Of a stretch of DNA of 57,557 nucleotides, positions 33,301-45,251 are shown piece by piece. Position 1 is the stretch's first letter; every line of letters begins with the position of its first letter. A program made the position numbers and the translations under genes. The stretch spans positions 1 to 57,557 of the forward strand of contig LVLI01000342.1 of NCBI GenBank assembly GCA_001687465.1, given 5' to 3'. The notes beneath the pieces were generated by a model. It was given only the letters and a program-made list of their open reading frames with translations, searched no databases and was not told where the DNA came from. This DNA comes from Halocafeteria seosinensis (Eukaryota > Sar > Bigyra > Bicosoecida).

Positions 33301-35365
33301 AGAGTTAGTACCGACGATGCTGCGGTCTCCGTAATTGTCTTCGTAGACTCAATCCTTGGATAAGAGCACCGTTTTAACCCGGCAATGTCTTCCTGAGGAT
33401 CTTTCGACTCGCCGTCGGACTTAGATTTGTTGAAATCGAATTTAGGATGTGGCCATTCCTCTGCGGACGCTTCGAACGCACCCGGTAGGCCTAGATACTC
33501 CACCAGAGTAAGATATGCAACACGCCATTGTCGGGAAGTCGTTATAAGGATGAAGGACACTAACGCCTGTGGATATTGATCTGCAAGCCAGCAAAAGAGT
33601 TCATCATTTACTTGAAGCATTTCCGCACCATCTTCACCAGCTACAGCGGTTACCGCCCTTGTTGCCCCTGGTCCTTCCAACAAAGCGTTTTCACCGATAC
33701 TCTGGCCTGATCGGAAAGAGCAAAGATACCGACGGTTCGGAGACAGATCCTTGGGGGATTGACTCAATAACCGTGGAGTTGTATCTTCGTACTCAGAGTC
33801 AAGTTCGTCTATGTCCAGCATTTCCCCATAAACATGCTTCAACGCGGGAAGCAGTGTATGCATCTCCTTTGCGGCACTGGTTTCCGCTGCGTTTCCCGGA
33901 TGCGCGCTATTGTCGGCGTAGATGTCCAGTCTGCCACCAGTAATAATATACATGCCGTCGGTGGCCTCCCCGTTTGCTTTGAAAAGAACTTCACCAGGCT
34001 CTAAATGAACTTCGCGCATCTTCTGGTAGGCAGAAACGGTAACATCCAATGAAATACCTTGAATGGTGTGCTCGAACATTCGAAGTACCCTGAGCCCCTG
34101 CCTACCAAGGGTGGCTGCGAGCCTTTCATCCGTTGCTGCTAACACTGCTGTATCAGCTTCGTCTTGTTCTTCTCTAGCACCAGCAACTTTCTCTCGCAGT
34201 AATTCCTCTCTGTCTTCTGGTTCACTTCCGTCTCGATCTTGGGAATCAGCCGACGAGGACACGGTTTCGCTGTCTGCATAAGTTTTCAAGGTATCCTTGG
34301 AGCTCCCTCCCTGAATATCCATAGAGCAGAAAGGCAATTGATGGTTGAGTTTTCAAAAAACAATAGAATACACCATAACAAGTTAAGGACGCGTCCACTT
34401 ACCGAGGAAGCATGAGCTGCGCTCCCATCAGGAAATGATTGGGTGCGCGTATGGAGTTTCTTCCAAGAACGACGGCGACGCTTGTTCAAAGAAGTCGCTA
34501 CTGGCTCCTCTGACGGGTAGGCTACAAGACTATCAGAAGGATCAAGACTTCCTTTGCGATTGAATTGGAACTGTGATGAAGTAGGGGAAGGACGTTCCGA
34601 CGAGGTTGACTGAAGCTCTGTGACCCAAGAAACACACTTACCAACCAGTGCTGCAGTTTTTGGTTTCCTTTAATAATTCCCCAAATTCCTGCCACAACGC
34701 TGATATAAAACTGCCATCGATGCCGTGCAATATATCCCGCGATACGCTTTGTCCACGATGAATTCACCTGAGACAGCAAATATACGACCCCCCACCGAGG
34801 GGATCGGCGGGACAATCCCATGGCCCTTCGTCTCCTGCGAAGTGAAACAAGACAGCGGCATTTTCCAACCAAAACAGGGAAGTAGCAGGTGCTTTGCCTA
34901 GTGCACATACCTATCCCTATGCCATAATAGTAGCATCAAAGACAGCATTACTACCCAGAAACAAACTCGTTTCCCGTCTTTGACAAACCAGAGGGTTCCA
35001 GATTCTTCCACTTCTCCGTCACTGCGGGCATCCTCGGAGGGTGTAGTGAACGGAGGTGTGTGATCTCCACTGGCATCATCACCGGAATACTCGAATTCTG
35101 AGTGGTTATGAGGCAAAGCTCCTGCTGCATGAGGTGGTGGGAGCTCATTGCCCTCGAATTCTTCGTCTCGTTTCTCCCGATTCCCGAGTCTTTGGTTAGT
35201 CGGGGCGTTCTCGGTGGACGCATACGCGTTGGGGGAATGGATATCCACCCCGGTATACTGGCTAGCATGGTCCTGGGAGTGGTGGATGGAGCTAGAGCCT
35301 TCCACCCCTGGCCAAGAAGCCTGCTCTCGAGTAGCTGGGAACGGATGATTATGATTGTCCGCCAT
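30357..35365 (-). CDS. PNPLA6: Neuropathy target esterase-type lysophospholipase (PNPLA6/NTE1)
   Basis: Four exons on the minus strand: 35365-34911, 34834-34642, 34609-34403, 34310-30357 (1,602 aa). A transmembrane anchor lies near residues 132-150 ('FWVVMLSLMLLLWH'). Two or three cyclic-nucleotide-binding-like domains follow (about 355-520, 620-700, 740-920), with 'LEPGEVLFKANGEATDGMYI' and 'LRSGDVLYRKDEPSDGMYLV'. The C-terminal patatin domain has the oxyanion motif 'GGGSRG' (about 1193), the nucleophile elbow 'GTSQG' (Ser near 1220) and the 'DGGYVNNLP' aspartate (about 1339). The enzyme deacylates lysophosphatidylcholine and phosphatidylcholine at the ER. Architecture and length match the animal and fungal family. 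It is divergent from ALG13 with only 76 bp between the start codons. Confidence 0.92.
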
Positions 35366-35389
35366 TGATACCACAAACAAACAAGCAAA

Positions 35390-35390
<1 letters not shown>

Positions 35391-35425
<35 letters not shown>

Positions 35426-35436
35426 GTGTGTGTATG
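35391..35436. repeat. Compound microsatellite (TC)n(TA)n(TG)n between two start codons
   Basis: Successive TC, TA and TG dinucleotide runs fill more than half of the 76 bp between the divergent NTE and ALG13 start codons, so this is also the core of their shared promoter or 5' leaders. Confidence 0.9.
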
Positions 35437-35441
35437 ATAAA

Positions 35442-36104
35442 ATGAAGAGTGTGTTTGTGACTGTGGGAACAACCCAATTTGATCCCTTAATTGAGATGAT
35501 CCATGAACCAGATGTGGTGGAGGCCTTGAAGTCTCATGATATAGAGCACATTGTGGTCCAATACGGGCGTGGACGAAGGCCACCATCGGCCCAAGCCTAT
35601 GATGATACAGGTAAGGTAGCCTCCACGGCGGTAGACATGCGCTGCATGTCCTTAGTCAGGCTCTGAAAGCCTTGGCAACCAGTTGAACTTCTACATGGAC
35701 TTGGCTTATTACACTATCTATATACAGGGACGTATACACATCATGGAATGAGCTATAAGATGTATCGCTTTACCGATTCCATCGGGCAAGATATTCGCTA
35801 CAGTCACTTTGTCATCAGCCATGGAGGCGCTGGAACCATCATAGAATGCTTACGAAGTGGAAGACCACTGATCGTGGTTACAAATGAACAACTTATGGGG
35901 AATCATCAGATGGAATTAGCTACCGCGTTGGAGCGCAGGTTTCATTTGATATCGACAACATGCCGCGATCTAGCATCCACGATCCGTGCGTTCAACCCGA
36001 GTTCACTGGTCCCTCTACCGGATTCCTCGCGGAACCTGGCTACATTTATTGAATGCTTTGGAGAAGCCACAGGGATCTCCCCTTCCCCGTGCAAGTCAAT
36101 ATGA
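35442..36104 (+). CDS. ALG13: ALG13, catalytic subunit of UDP-GlcNAc transferase
   Basis: Two exons, 35442-35610 and 35728-36104 (181 aa). The N-terminus 'KSVFVTVGTTQFDPLIEMI' is the ALG13 hallmark (glycosyltransferase GT-B donor domain). Later 'FVISHGGAGTIIECLRSGRP' and 'NEQLMGNHQMELATAL' are the UDP-GlcNAc-binding motifs. With its membrane partner ALG14 (not in this window) the protein adds the second GlcNAc to dolichol-PP-GlcNAc on the cytosolic face of the ER. The size is that of the stand-alone yeast-type protein; no OTU or Tudor extension is fused. It ends 61 bp from the convergent OTU1 gene. Confidence 0.93.
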
Positions 36105-36165
36105 ACGACCAGTAAATAGAGAAAAAGATGATACTTGTCCGTTTTATAGATAGGCTGCGTCGGGA

Positions 36166-37555
36166 TCAATATTCGGAGAATTGAGAATGCCCCGTTTGTT
36201 GGGCGTGTTTGAGGGCATCTTCTTGGCCTACCAAGCCTTGCTTGCAGGTTTCGCACTTTAATGTAAAATTAGCGACGTCCGTGTATTGGCGATCCTGTAT
36301 ACGCCGAGATGGCCGTAAGTATTCTTCGATCACAGTGAAAGAGGACATAGTGTGTCAGCATTTACCTGTTTTGCCCTCTCGACTAACGATAATGCTTCTC
36401 GATAAGCAGCCGAGTCATCCCGATCGAATACAGTTTCCTGCCCTCGAGATGTCTCCCTTGCAATACCATCGTAATGTATGCCATCAAAGACCAGGTAAAT
36501 CCGGCGCGAGTAGTCCTTGTCTTGACCTGCTTGGTCGAAAGCGAACAACGGAGTTAATATCGATCGAGTTGTCAGAGTGATTCCAAACGTACCAAAAACA
36601 AGCGGGACTGCTGTCTGCACATTGAATGCGCAGAGTTCCACTTGATAGTACTGCGACAGTAGTGCAAGCTCGATTGCCCCTGGTGGTAAAGTTCAGTAGC
36701 ACAGGGAGTTTACAAAATTCAGACGGGTGCAGGACGTGTTGCGGTCTTACCTCCCCAGGAAGCCGATTGTTTGATCCACCTGGCGTATTCAGAAGGAGAC
36801 TTTCCTAAGGACGCCTCATTATACGTATGCGGGTCACTAGAAATAGTATCCTGTATAATTTTTGAATCGGAGATGTTCGCTTGCTACGTTGATTATTTGT
36901 ATTGCTTTTCGATTCTCGACACTTACCGCTACAATTTGCCGTAGCTTGGACACTTTATCCATAGACTTGTTTTCCAGCAGGTATCCCACTATCCGGAATA
37001 GGCAGCTGTTATCCGAATCAACGACCACCCTTTTCATACTGCCACTTCCCCCTACTTCCTCTCCCCGACCTTGTTTCCGTTCTGTGCCACACATCTCACA
37101 AGATGATTGCTCATTGCTGTTCAGATAGGTACAAGCGTCACACTGCCATTCTGTGGACGCCGATTCCATTGCCGTTGCCTGTGCCGTGCTGCTAACATCG
37201 CTTTTTTTCTTGTCTAGGGTAATGACGCTTCCAGAACTCAGCCCAATGTCGCTCAATGTGGAACTTTCATGTTCACTGTTGTTATAAAAGGACAGAGCAG
37301 TGAAGCTAAGTGACGTCATGTACGCTGAAGAAGTGCTCACCTGCAATTGATAGTCTTTGGTGGGAACCCAAAGGAGATGTCCAAGGAAGAAGACCCCGAA
37401 GGTGATCGCAACTGAATTCCAAAGGTGTCGTAGAGATTCTGCAAAAAGTCTTTGAGGGTGACATTGGCCGGATTGGTGGAATTGACGCTCACAACGCGGT
37501 TGTCGACGTTGCTTGGGAAGTCTTCCGGTGTTTTCACTTTTAACTTGAATTTCAT
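36166..37555 (-). CDS. YOD1: OTU1/YOD1 deubiquitinase with an extra RanBP2-type zinc finger
   Basis: Six exons on the minus strand: 37555-37341, 37275-36927, 36850-36751, 36679-36593, 36526-36366, 36294-36166 (346 aa). Residues 1-90 form a UBX-like domain ('MKFKLKVKTPEDFP' to 'LSSGSVITL'). A RanBP2/NZF-type finger W-x-C-x2-C-x10-C-x2-C follows ('EWQCDACTYLNSNEQSSCEM'). The OTU protease domain has the catalytic Asp/Cys in 'VVVDSDNSCLFRI' and the His in 'DGIHYD'; 'YNEASLGKSPSEYARWIK' is typical. The C-terminus carries a C2H2 finger ('LKCETCKQGLVGQEDALKH'). YOD1 trims ubiquitin chains on p97/VCP clients in ER-associated degradation. All phases agree and length matches the animal protein, but I know no NZF in the usual architecture. 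Confidence 0.93.
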
Positions 37556-37867
37556 GTCAATTTATGCACACTCCACAGCGGTAACAAATTTATCAAGCTT
37601 AATTCGGAGAGGAGATTCATTACAATCCTATAGATGGTAAATGACTAGGTACAAGTACAGTAGTTGAAGTATGTGGTCGCAGAAGGTAGCGCGCGTTTAC
37701 ATTACGGCGATGTAGGGTTTTCCCCACCGTTTGGAGTGCTACCACAGCATAGAACATTATTTTCCTACAGGGTCGACTTGTGGAACAAGCTTTCTAAAGC
37801 GTCGGGGGCTTGGTTATCGTGTATACAGCAGTGGAAGTAACGAGCTGGGATTAACGTTACCTCCAGA
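37556..37867. promoter_or_regulatory. Divergent intergenic region, OTU1 and SPAG16
   Basis: 312 bp between two genes read in opposite directions. It must contain both promoters. I see no distinct motif, although a plus-strand frame is open through its second half. Confidence 0.5.
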
Positions 37868-40235
37868 ATGGCGGATGCCGGTGAAGAAGCCGATTCATAC
37901 AAGTATGAAGAGGTCTCCTTGGGTGAATTTGAGGATGACGATGAATTGAACGCCGATGCCGATTTGGGCGAAGATCACGAAGATATCGAGGCCCCGGATG
38001 AGGACTTACAAGAGGCTATCAAGGAGCTCCAACGGCGAACGGGCGAATGGGGGAAGCAACAACTTCACTCCTCCTCGTATGAGGCCAAACATGGCGAAGA
38101 GGAGGAAGCCGAGGAAGAAGCGCAACCAGGAGCAGACACCGTAGTCAAACCCAGTGCCATCGAGGACTTTATCCGTAATTTTCTGATCAAGAAAAAGATG
38201 CATAAGACGCTGGATATGTTCAACACCGAGTGGTATGAACAGAAGCAGGAAGGCTTGCTCGCGGATCACCCGGAAGACGAGGTGCCGGATATCTACAAGC
38301 AAAATCAAGAGCTAGAGGAACAGATCAATCGAATCCGAATAGAGCTTCGACATGCCCAGGTACGACTCTTCGACGTTTTTGCGTGCATCGTCCGAGCCGA
38401 CTGTGTTACTTGTTGCGGGTGTTACAGAGTGTCGCGTCGAAAGCTCAGTCGACGTGGGACCAGTTCAGGAAAGAGCGAGACCACCATAGAATGCATCACA
38501 AGCGAGTACTGCAGGAGAAGAACAGGCTGATTACAGATCTGGTATGGAGCTCTAATATCTGTGTTTATTGCGTTTCAGGTTAACATAATGTGTGTGTTCG
38601 TGGCTATCAGAAACGTCTAAGAAAGTATTATGAAGCATATGAACCCACGATCAAGGAGCTCAAAGAGCGATATGAGGCGGTTATGAAAGATAAAATGCTC
38701 GTGAAACTAGAAAGAGACAGGATGAAGGCCAAAGTAGACGCTTTGGAACGACAACTCAACAGTGTAAAGAGTTCTCAAGAGAAGCCACACACGAAGAAAG
38801 GTGAAGAGGAGGAGACGGATTATTCGAAACAGAAAAGGAAACCGAAGAAACCTACCGATACCAAGTTACCTCTCTACGATGCCGAGAATCCACATCTAGG
38901 TAGGGATGGTTCTGATGTGCTCTTGGTAATGAATACCTCTGCATCCTCTTCTCTGAATCACAGAAGCATATTATGAGCCTCCTGATATTACCACATACCA
39001 GCTACTTAAGACGTTTCAAGGACATGAAGCTCCAGTAAGTTGGGGCTGTGTTCTCGCGTTCCTTAGAAAGAGAGTACTACCATTTGTTTATTAATTGTGC
39101 AGATCTCTTGTGTGGCATTTCACCCTTCCAAGCCTGTACTAGCTACAGGCTCCGATGATATGGTATGGAAAATATGGAGCATTCCTGACGGCGAGCTTAT
39201 CATGAGCGGTGATGGGCACCAAGATTGGATCGCTGATGTAGCATTCCATCCTAGAGGGACTCATCTGGCTTCTTCCGCGGGTGACGGAGTAGTGAAATTA
39301 TGGGATTTCGTATCCGCCTCGTCCGTTGCCACCTTCAGTGGTAAGTTCCACTTGCCGATTTCTCTAGGGGCGTAGCAAAATATGATATCTTTGCCTGATT
39401 TGGTCCAGACCATACTCAAGCTGCTTGGGGGGTAGACTTCCATCACAGTGGAGACTTTTTGGTTTCTAGTTCAATGGACCACACTGCTAGGCTTTGGGAC
39501 CTCAATTCTACTAAGTAAGGGAATGAACAGTTTAATGCATCTCATTCACTTGTTCACCTGGAATTTCATTCCTTGCAGGTGCAAACTAACGCTCCGAGGA
39601 CATGTAGACAGTGTAAATTCGGTGAAGTTCCAACCATATTCTACTAATATATGCACGGGGTCAGGTGATAAGACCGTTTCTTTATGGGATGCAAGGTATG
39701 GTGACCTGCGATTGTGTGGAATGAATAGACTAGAGCGCACTTCTTGGTTTGTGTTTGCAGGAGTGGCCTCTGTGTCCAAACGTTCTACGGCCACAACAAT
39801 GCTATAAATCACGTCAACTTTACACTGCAAGGTGACGCTATTGGCAGCTGCGATGCAGGTAGGTTAGAGTGACCGAGGATCAGCTAGCACGTATCACCAC
39901 ACCTTGATTCGTTTTTTAATTTTATTATGTTCTTAATGGCAGATGGCATAGTTAAGGTTTGGGATGTGCGCATGGCGGCTGAGCGAGCCACACTTGAAGC
40001 CGGAGAAGTGCCAGCCAACGCGGTCTCTTTTGATCATTCAGGCAGCATTCTTGTCGCCGCTAGTGAAGATTCAAGCCTGAAAGTCTACGACGTTGCACAG
40101 ATGCTTCCATTGGGTAGTTTAAGAGGCCACGAGGACGCCGTTCAAGCAGTTACTTTCGACTGCGATTCCAAATACTTGGTTTCTGGAGCTGCCGACTCCT
40201 CATTTAGAGTGTGGGGTGCATCCTCTAGTACCTAG
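37868..40235 (+). CDS. SPAG16: SPAG16/PF20, WD-repeat protein of the ciliary central pair
   Basis: Nine exons: 37868-38359, 38428-38541, 38611-38899, 38964-39034, 39103-39340, 39409-39514, 39579-39695, 39761-39858, 39943-40235 (605 aa). The acidic N-terminus leads into a LisH-like segment ('IEDFIRNFLIKKKMHKTLDM') and a coiled coil that includes the PF20-specific 'WDQFRKERDHHRMHHKRVLQ'. From about residue 345 there are seven WD40 repeats, for instance 'VAFHPSKPVLATGSDDMVWK', 'FHHSGDFLVSSSMDHTARLW' and 'DGIVKVWDVRM', ending 'DSSFRVWGASSST'. In Chlamydomonas and mammals PF20 sits on the C2 microtubule bridge of the axoneme and is needed for motility. Length is close to the human protein. This is the best evidence that the organism builds motile cilia. 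Confidence 0.95.
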
Positions 40236-40313
40236 GCTACATCAATGGATTACAACAGAAAGCACGCCAATCCATCATTAATACCCTTTGCTAACCAGCG
40301 CATACTCCTTGTA

Positions 40314-41424
40314 TTAGTGTCGCGAGAGGTCTATCGGGACGTTTTCTGCTATTTTATATTGATCATAGAAGCTCACGGTGATGTTGACTTCAAAACGCAC
40401 CGAGAAATCCTGAGATTAAGTAAAATACCATAAATGGATTTGCTTTATGACAACAGAGTCTCGCTTACATTTGCTTCCACCGAAGGGCATGTAAATAGTC
40501 TCGGCAATATCATGTATATAGGCAACTGCATATTATGTGCTGGATGTCCATCAGCGATTTGCAGGTTTTGAACTTCTGTCGACTCTGTATAATTAAAGGC
40601 ACCTGCACGAGCAAAGCATCAATTAATCAATGCTTACTCTGCAAGCCCAAGAAGACGTACTCTCTACCCGGATCAACTGCACGTCGATACTCCGGACAGT
40701 TGCTTCGCTCTGTTCTAGTCTCAAGTGTCCTAGAAAAGGCTGGTTCAAGGAAGCATTTATGTTATATAATTTGCCGGTCACCTGCGAAACGAGTGAGAGC
40801 ATCCTGTCACGACCAGAGGAGGGTTGTAACAGAGGTATCCTCTTTTCTCACCCGAAACTTGGGAATGATATCCTTTTTATCCTCCTTGACATTCTCTAGA
40901 TCCTTCGGTTCCACTACGAACTCTTGTGGTTTCTCTGGGGGAGCTCTCCCTTCCTGCACGTACCATTATACTCTTCTGTAGACAGGCTCATCATCCCGTT
41001 TCTAGACACTTACCGGAACTGGGACCTGGACGTTGATTTCATCTCGTGCAACAATGTTTTTCCGAAGTCCTCCGCGTGTTAGCTCAGCCGTCAATTCGTA
41101 CCGAATGGCCAGATTCACTCCATGATACGTCTCGTAGAGCTGAGAGTCCTCTAACGGAGTCAATTCATACTCGAAAGGGATTTCGGTGGTGCCTGAGGGG
41201 ATCTTTCCCGACGGCGTTAGGTCCACCTGTTCACTGTGTAGAGGCACATAGCTCATTCCTGCCTTCTTCGCATTGCGCAGAGGGTGTACCAGTCCTGAAG
41301 ACCTCAAAACGAGGCCATTATGACTGATAGAAGAGGGTGTTTCCACCACTACCACTCCCGCTACGGATTCACCTTCTCTATACACATGGTCCACCCGATT
41401 CAATCGTATATACATGGACGTCAT
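40314..41424 (-). CDS. VPS26C: VPS26C (DSCR3), Commander/Retriever arrestin-fold subunit
   Basis: Five exons on the minus strand: 41424-41014, 40953-40852, 40781-40661, 40602-40469, 40409-40314 (287 aa). The protein is a two-lobed arrestin fold: an N-lobe with 'IRLNRVDHVYREGESVAGVV' and 'PFEYELTPLEDSQLYETYHG', and a C-lobe with 'VRSIDVQLIRVES', 'TEVQNLQIADGH' and 'QLPIYMILPRLFTCPS'. The last block and the DVQLIRVE motif place it with VPS26C rather than VPS26A/B. VPS26C forms Retriever with VPS35L and VPS29 and recycles membrane cargo from endosomes. The donor of exon 3 was chosen at GTACGT because only that joins in frame. Introns are 58-70 nt. It is convergent with SPAG16 (78 bp). Confidence 0.93.
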
Positions 41425-41570
41425 TGTTAATTTAATAAATAAATAAAAATAAAAATAAAAATGATGGTAATAAAGCAACAAAACACTGTGTATAGCATGG
41501 CGTAAACCACAGAAACTAAAGAGAGATTCATTGGTCTTTTCTTTATCGTGTGTACAGTGTCCAAAGTTTG

Positions 41571-44412
41571 ATGGAGGAGGATAGTCCTTCCTACTACAAT
41601 ACGCAGACCTCCTCGTCGTTCTATCGAGACGAGAATGACGTCTCTCCGTCCTGGAATGGCCTGGATAGCGCATGGAGCCGCAACCCTCATCGACCCATGA
41701 AGCCGGCGTTCAGTGGCATGAATGGCTCCCCGCCGCGGCCTCCTCCTCTATACTACGATGAGCTAGCCACGGGTGCGGAGGGCGAAGAAGGGGATGGACA
41801 AGGGTCTTATTTCTCTCTGAGACCCGCCGTAGCAGGTACAGAGCAAGAGGGAGAGGAAACAGCGTCTTCAGGGGATCGACGCGTTATTCATGGCCACAAA
41901 ACGCCGGTCACTTACAGAGACGAGGAACACAGGCCGGAAATTGGAAAAGAAGATGTACAAGGGTTCCATCATCGTACTACCGCGACGCCGCCTCAGACTT
42001 CCAAAGAGTCGAAATCGAACGGGCGACGACAAGAAAAGGAAAATGAAAACAGTACACAAGCGAAATCGACAGGGAGCCGCAGACATTCTTTGGAGGAGAC
42101 CCCGGAAGATCTTAACACAGAAAGAGCACAATTTGGGGATATAGAACGCTTTGGCGACGGATATGTAGGTTCAGAAGCTCTCAAAAAGGCTGCGAGAACT
42201 TTGGAGTCGTTGCAGTTCTCGAGAAGAGTAAGTTGTCCCTCTTCCACGATATAGTTGTTTTTCCTTCATTAGTCACGCATAAAAAATGGATTGTTTTGAT
42301 GTTGTATACCGCCAGAAACATCAACATCAGGGAGCCTGTCCAGGGGAATCTGCCTTGCCGGAAGATGATGTCTATAGAGGACTTTCAAACAAGATCGAGC
42401 AGATCCAAAAAATGCAACGATATTCCCAGGAGGGGGACGGAAGACAGAGGGAACCACTCCGTCCTGCTAGGTCATCACTCGGAGACACCACACAGGATAC
42501 CATAGGCGACGGTCAGAGCACAACACAGCAAAACCTGGAGCATGCCAGCGTGCACAATGCGATTGACTATCTATACCATTGCTCGAGTGCTCCCCCACCG
42601 CCACCACCTGCTCAATCTCCCTCCGAAACCACTCCCTCTGCAAAGAAGGTAGACAGTCAGGATGGGAAGCGGTCAGAAGACAGCTCAAAATCCAAACGAG
42701 TTCAGCGCACACCGTCTTTTCGTTCTTCAACGAGCTCAAGTAGAAGCAAGCTAAAGAGAAGGGTCACCACTTCAGATCAGACAAAAACCAACAAAACCAT
42801 CCCACCTAAAACCAACGTGAATTTGTCGAAGGATACCTCCAAGCAGCTGCACGTGTTTTCATCCAATGCATCGATGAAACACGGAGAAGCACAAACACCC
42901 CGACGAAGCGAGGCTATCCAAACTGATGCTGACGACCGCTTGGGACGACGGATCGATTATCTAGAAGAGTCTTTCCAAAAGAGGTTGGATGAGGAATTGA
43001 AAAAGCAAAAAACCCACTTGCAGTATCATTTTGAACAAAAACTCCTTGAAATGGAAAAACAATTGCTCGCAATTCAAAAGTCAAAGAACGAAGCCAAACG
43101 ACGAAGTGCTGGTGATAAGGCTACTTTGCAAGAGAATGAAGCGGTCTCCCCCCGTTCGCCCCAGCTATTTCGTGACACCAATTGCCTTCGAATATCGATT
43201 GCCCCACAAAAGTCAGCAGACAAGACTGACTTAGATACAGCGAGTATTAAGCGTCTGAGGGCATTTTACAAGCAAAGGAACAAAAAACTGTCCCAACAAG
43301 TGGAAACATTGGAAGAAAAGCTTCGTTCTATTGAAGCCGAAAGGTTCGTGTGTGCCGCCTGTAGCATCATTGCTCCTATGTGATAGCGCATAGCTATTTC
43401 GTTATCGGAGCGCAGGGATGAGTTGAAGGTGACTGCAGCGAAGAACCAGCGAGTCAGCTCTCCCGAGCAACAGAACGAGACGACCGACCAAAAGCGAGTG
43501 GTGCAAGCTACGGACGGTGGGATAAAGCAGAACTCCTATGTTGCCAAAAACAAGCGGCAACTCTCGCAAAGAGTACGTATACTTTGGAAGCGTGTACGCC
43601 AGAGTCAGAAAAACGCAGACTCGTTCCTTTTATGGCAGAGCGAAATTTTGGAGAAAGACCGCTTGATCCAACAACTCAGAGATCAACTACAGGAGGAAAG
43701 GGAAAAATTCAACACTTTCGAAAAACAGTTTCATTCAAAGTTCACATCCCATTGCAGGGCGTTTGAAACCAAGCTCCGTGGCAAAGCTAGTGCTGCAATA
43801 GCGACAGTTAGACATACAGCGGAAGTTGCCGCGAGACAGCATTACAACCAACAGCTGGAAAAAATTGAACAGCAACTCAAAGAGCAGGATGTGCAAGTTG
43901 AATCACTTCCGATTTCATTAACGCCATTGCCGATGCCTCATCAGTATGGTAGCAACAGTGAAGCCGCGTTTGAGCCGCCTACTGAGCCAGGGGCCGTGGG
44001 ATCAACGTTCCGAGGCAACGCGGATGACAACTCCGTTTCCTCCTCCGGTGGATTTCAAATTGATTCCAGCAGAGAGGGTAGTCTAGTGGAAGCTGCTATC
44101 CCGGAGATCGTGCTTGGTGAATCAATGGTCCGGTCTTCTTCATATGACGTTTACTATGAAGTGATGAATTCGTCTACATCATCGCATACGCAGACATACA
44201 CAAATGCGACGGATGGACAGGCAACATTTTCTTACGGAAACAATCTCCATACAGGTGACGGTAACCCTCGGATCTCGCGAGAAGATCAGGACCATCTGGA
44301 TCGCATGTTGGCTTCGGATGAGATACGGCGAGAACAGTCGAGTAAGATGATGCAACGCATTCGGAATGCGAGGAACAAAACCAAGACAAGCCTCCGGAAA
44401 GGAAGAGCGTGA
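41571..44412 (+). CDS. Coiled-coil protein, unknown function
   Basis: Three exons, 41571-42227, 42316-43343 and 43416-44412 (893 aa), join in agreeing phases. The first 420 residues are polar and disordered, with a polyproline run ('APPPPPPAQSP') and basic Ser-rich stretches. Residues about 440-650 contain coiled coils ('IDYLEESFQKRLDEELKKQK', 'RNKKLSQQVETLEEKLRSIE', 'LEKDRLIQQLRDQLQEEREK'), then a Gln-rich helix and a serine-rich tail ending in a basic helix ('MMQRIRNARNKTKTSLRKGR'). The mix of disorder and coiled coil is common in centrosomal and basal-body proteins, but nothing specific is recognisable. It is divergent from VPS26C with 146 bp between start codons. Confidence 0.7.
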
Positions 44413-45251
44413 TGCAGTATTTGTTTTGCGGGAAATTGGAAACGGTTCACATAAAGTCTGGTGTGTGAGTAGTTACCAACTGACCAGTAGCGTAACTGTT
44501 CGGTGGTAGCGTCCTATTGTATAATGAAAACCTGACTGCAATCGTAGTACCTACAAAGTGCTTTAATCCCCAACTTCAGATACGTAATGCTGCAATATCG
44601 GAACTTTACCGTGTCACTTCCGTTGAGGCTTTCTACTCTGGATACATAGCAAAACGATTCACGTCTATACACTTAAACTCACTTAAATTTCCACGTTTGT
44701 GATACTCCGAGTATTACCAGCAATTGCATACGACTCTTTATATATACGAAAGAGGGGGAAGGTAGCATTGAATTGGAAGACTTCATATTCTTAGAAGTTT
44801 AGAAGTGTTTCCTTGACGCGTTACCGTTGAGTTAACTGTAGTAAACAACTTTCTTAGCTCTCTCAAAATGCAGACTTGCCAACCGCGTAAACGTACGATT
44901 GTACAGTACTGTTACCCAATTTGGCCGAACTTCAGATTCCTCTCTCAAAGTTCTGTAATGCATCGACGGATCCTCCTATTTTCTCTTCTTTTGTTTTGTC
45001 GCGGTAGTCACAAAGACCTAGCTCAAGGTACAGTAGTCGGATATGTTGCACTGGTTTTCGTTGTGGTACATTCGTTGTGTACCACATGTATCTTAAAATG
45101 TGTAGTACAGTATCTGTCAAGTTGTCAGCTCACCAGCCTCGATTACTGGGTTAGTTTCTATAAAATATATAACGAAGCAATCTTGCATATCAACAGAGGA
45201 ATAGGAATATCGTACACTCGTCCACCTCACAGCCTTGTGGCCTAGGTCATA
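44413..45251. other. Intergenic region, one doubtful ORF
   Basis: No supported gene. A 125-codon plus-strand frame (44868-45245) has two hydrophobic runs ('ILLFSLLLFC' and 'VGYVALVFVVVHSL') but no known domain and sits just upstream of a decayed U-box copy; it is more likely chance or part of the relic. Confidence 0.35.

Noticed and set aside
40534-40981. 148-codon plus-strand ORF inside VPS26C
   Set aside because: Antisense shadow; the minus strand gives a complete arrestin-fold protein with matching phases.
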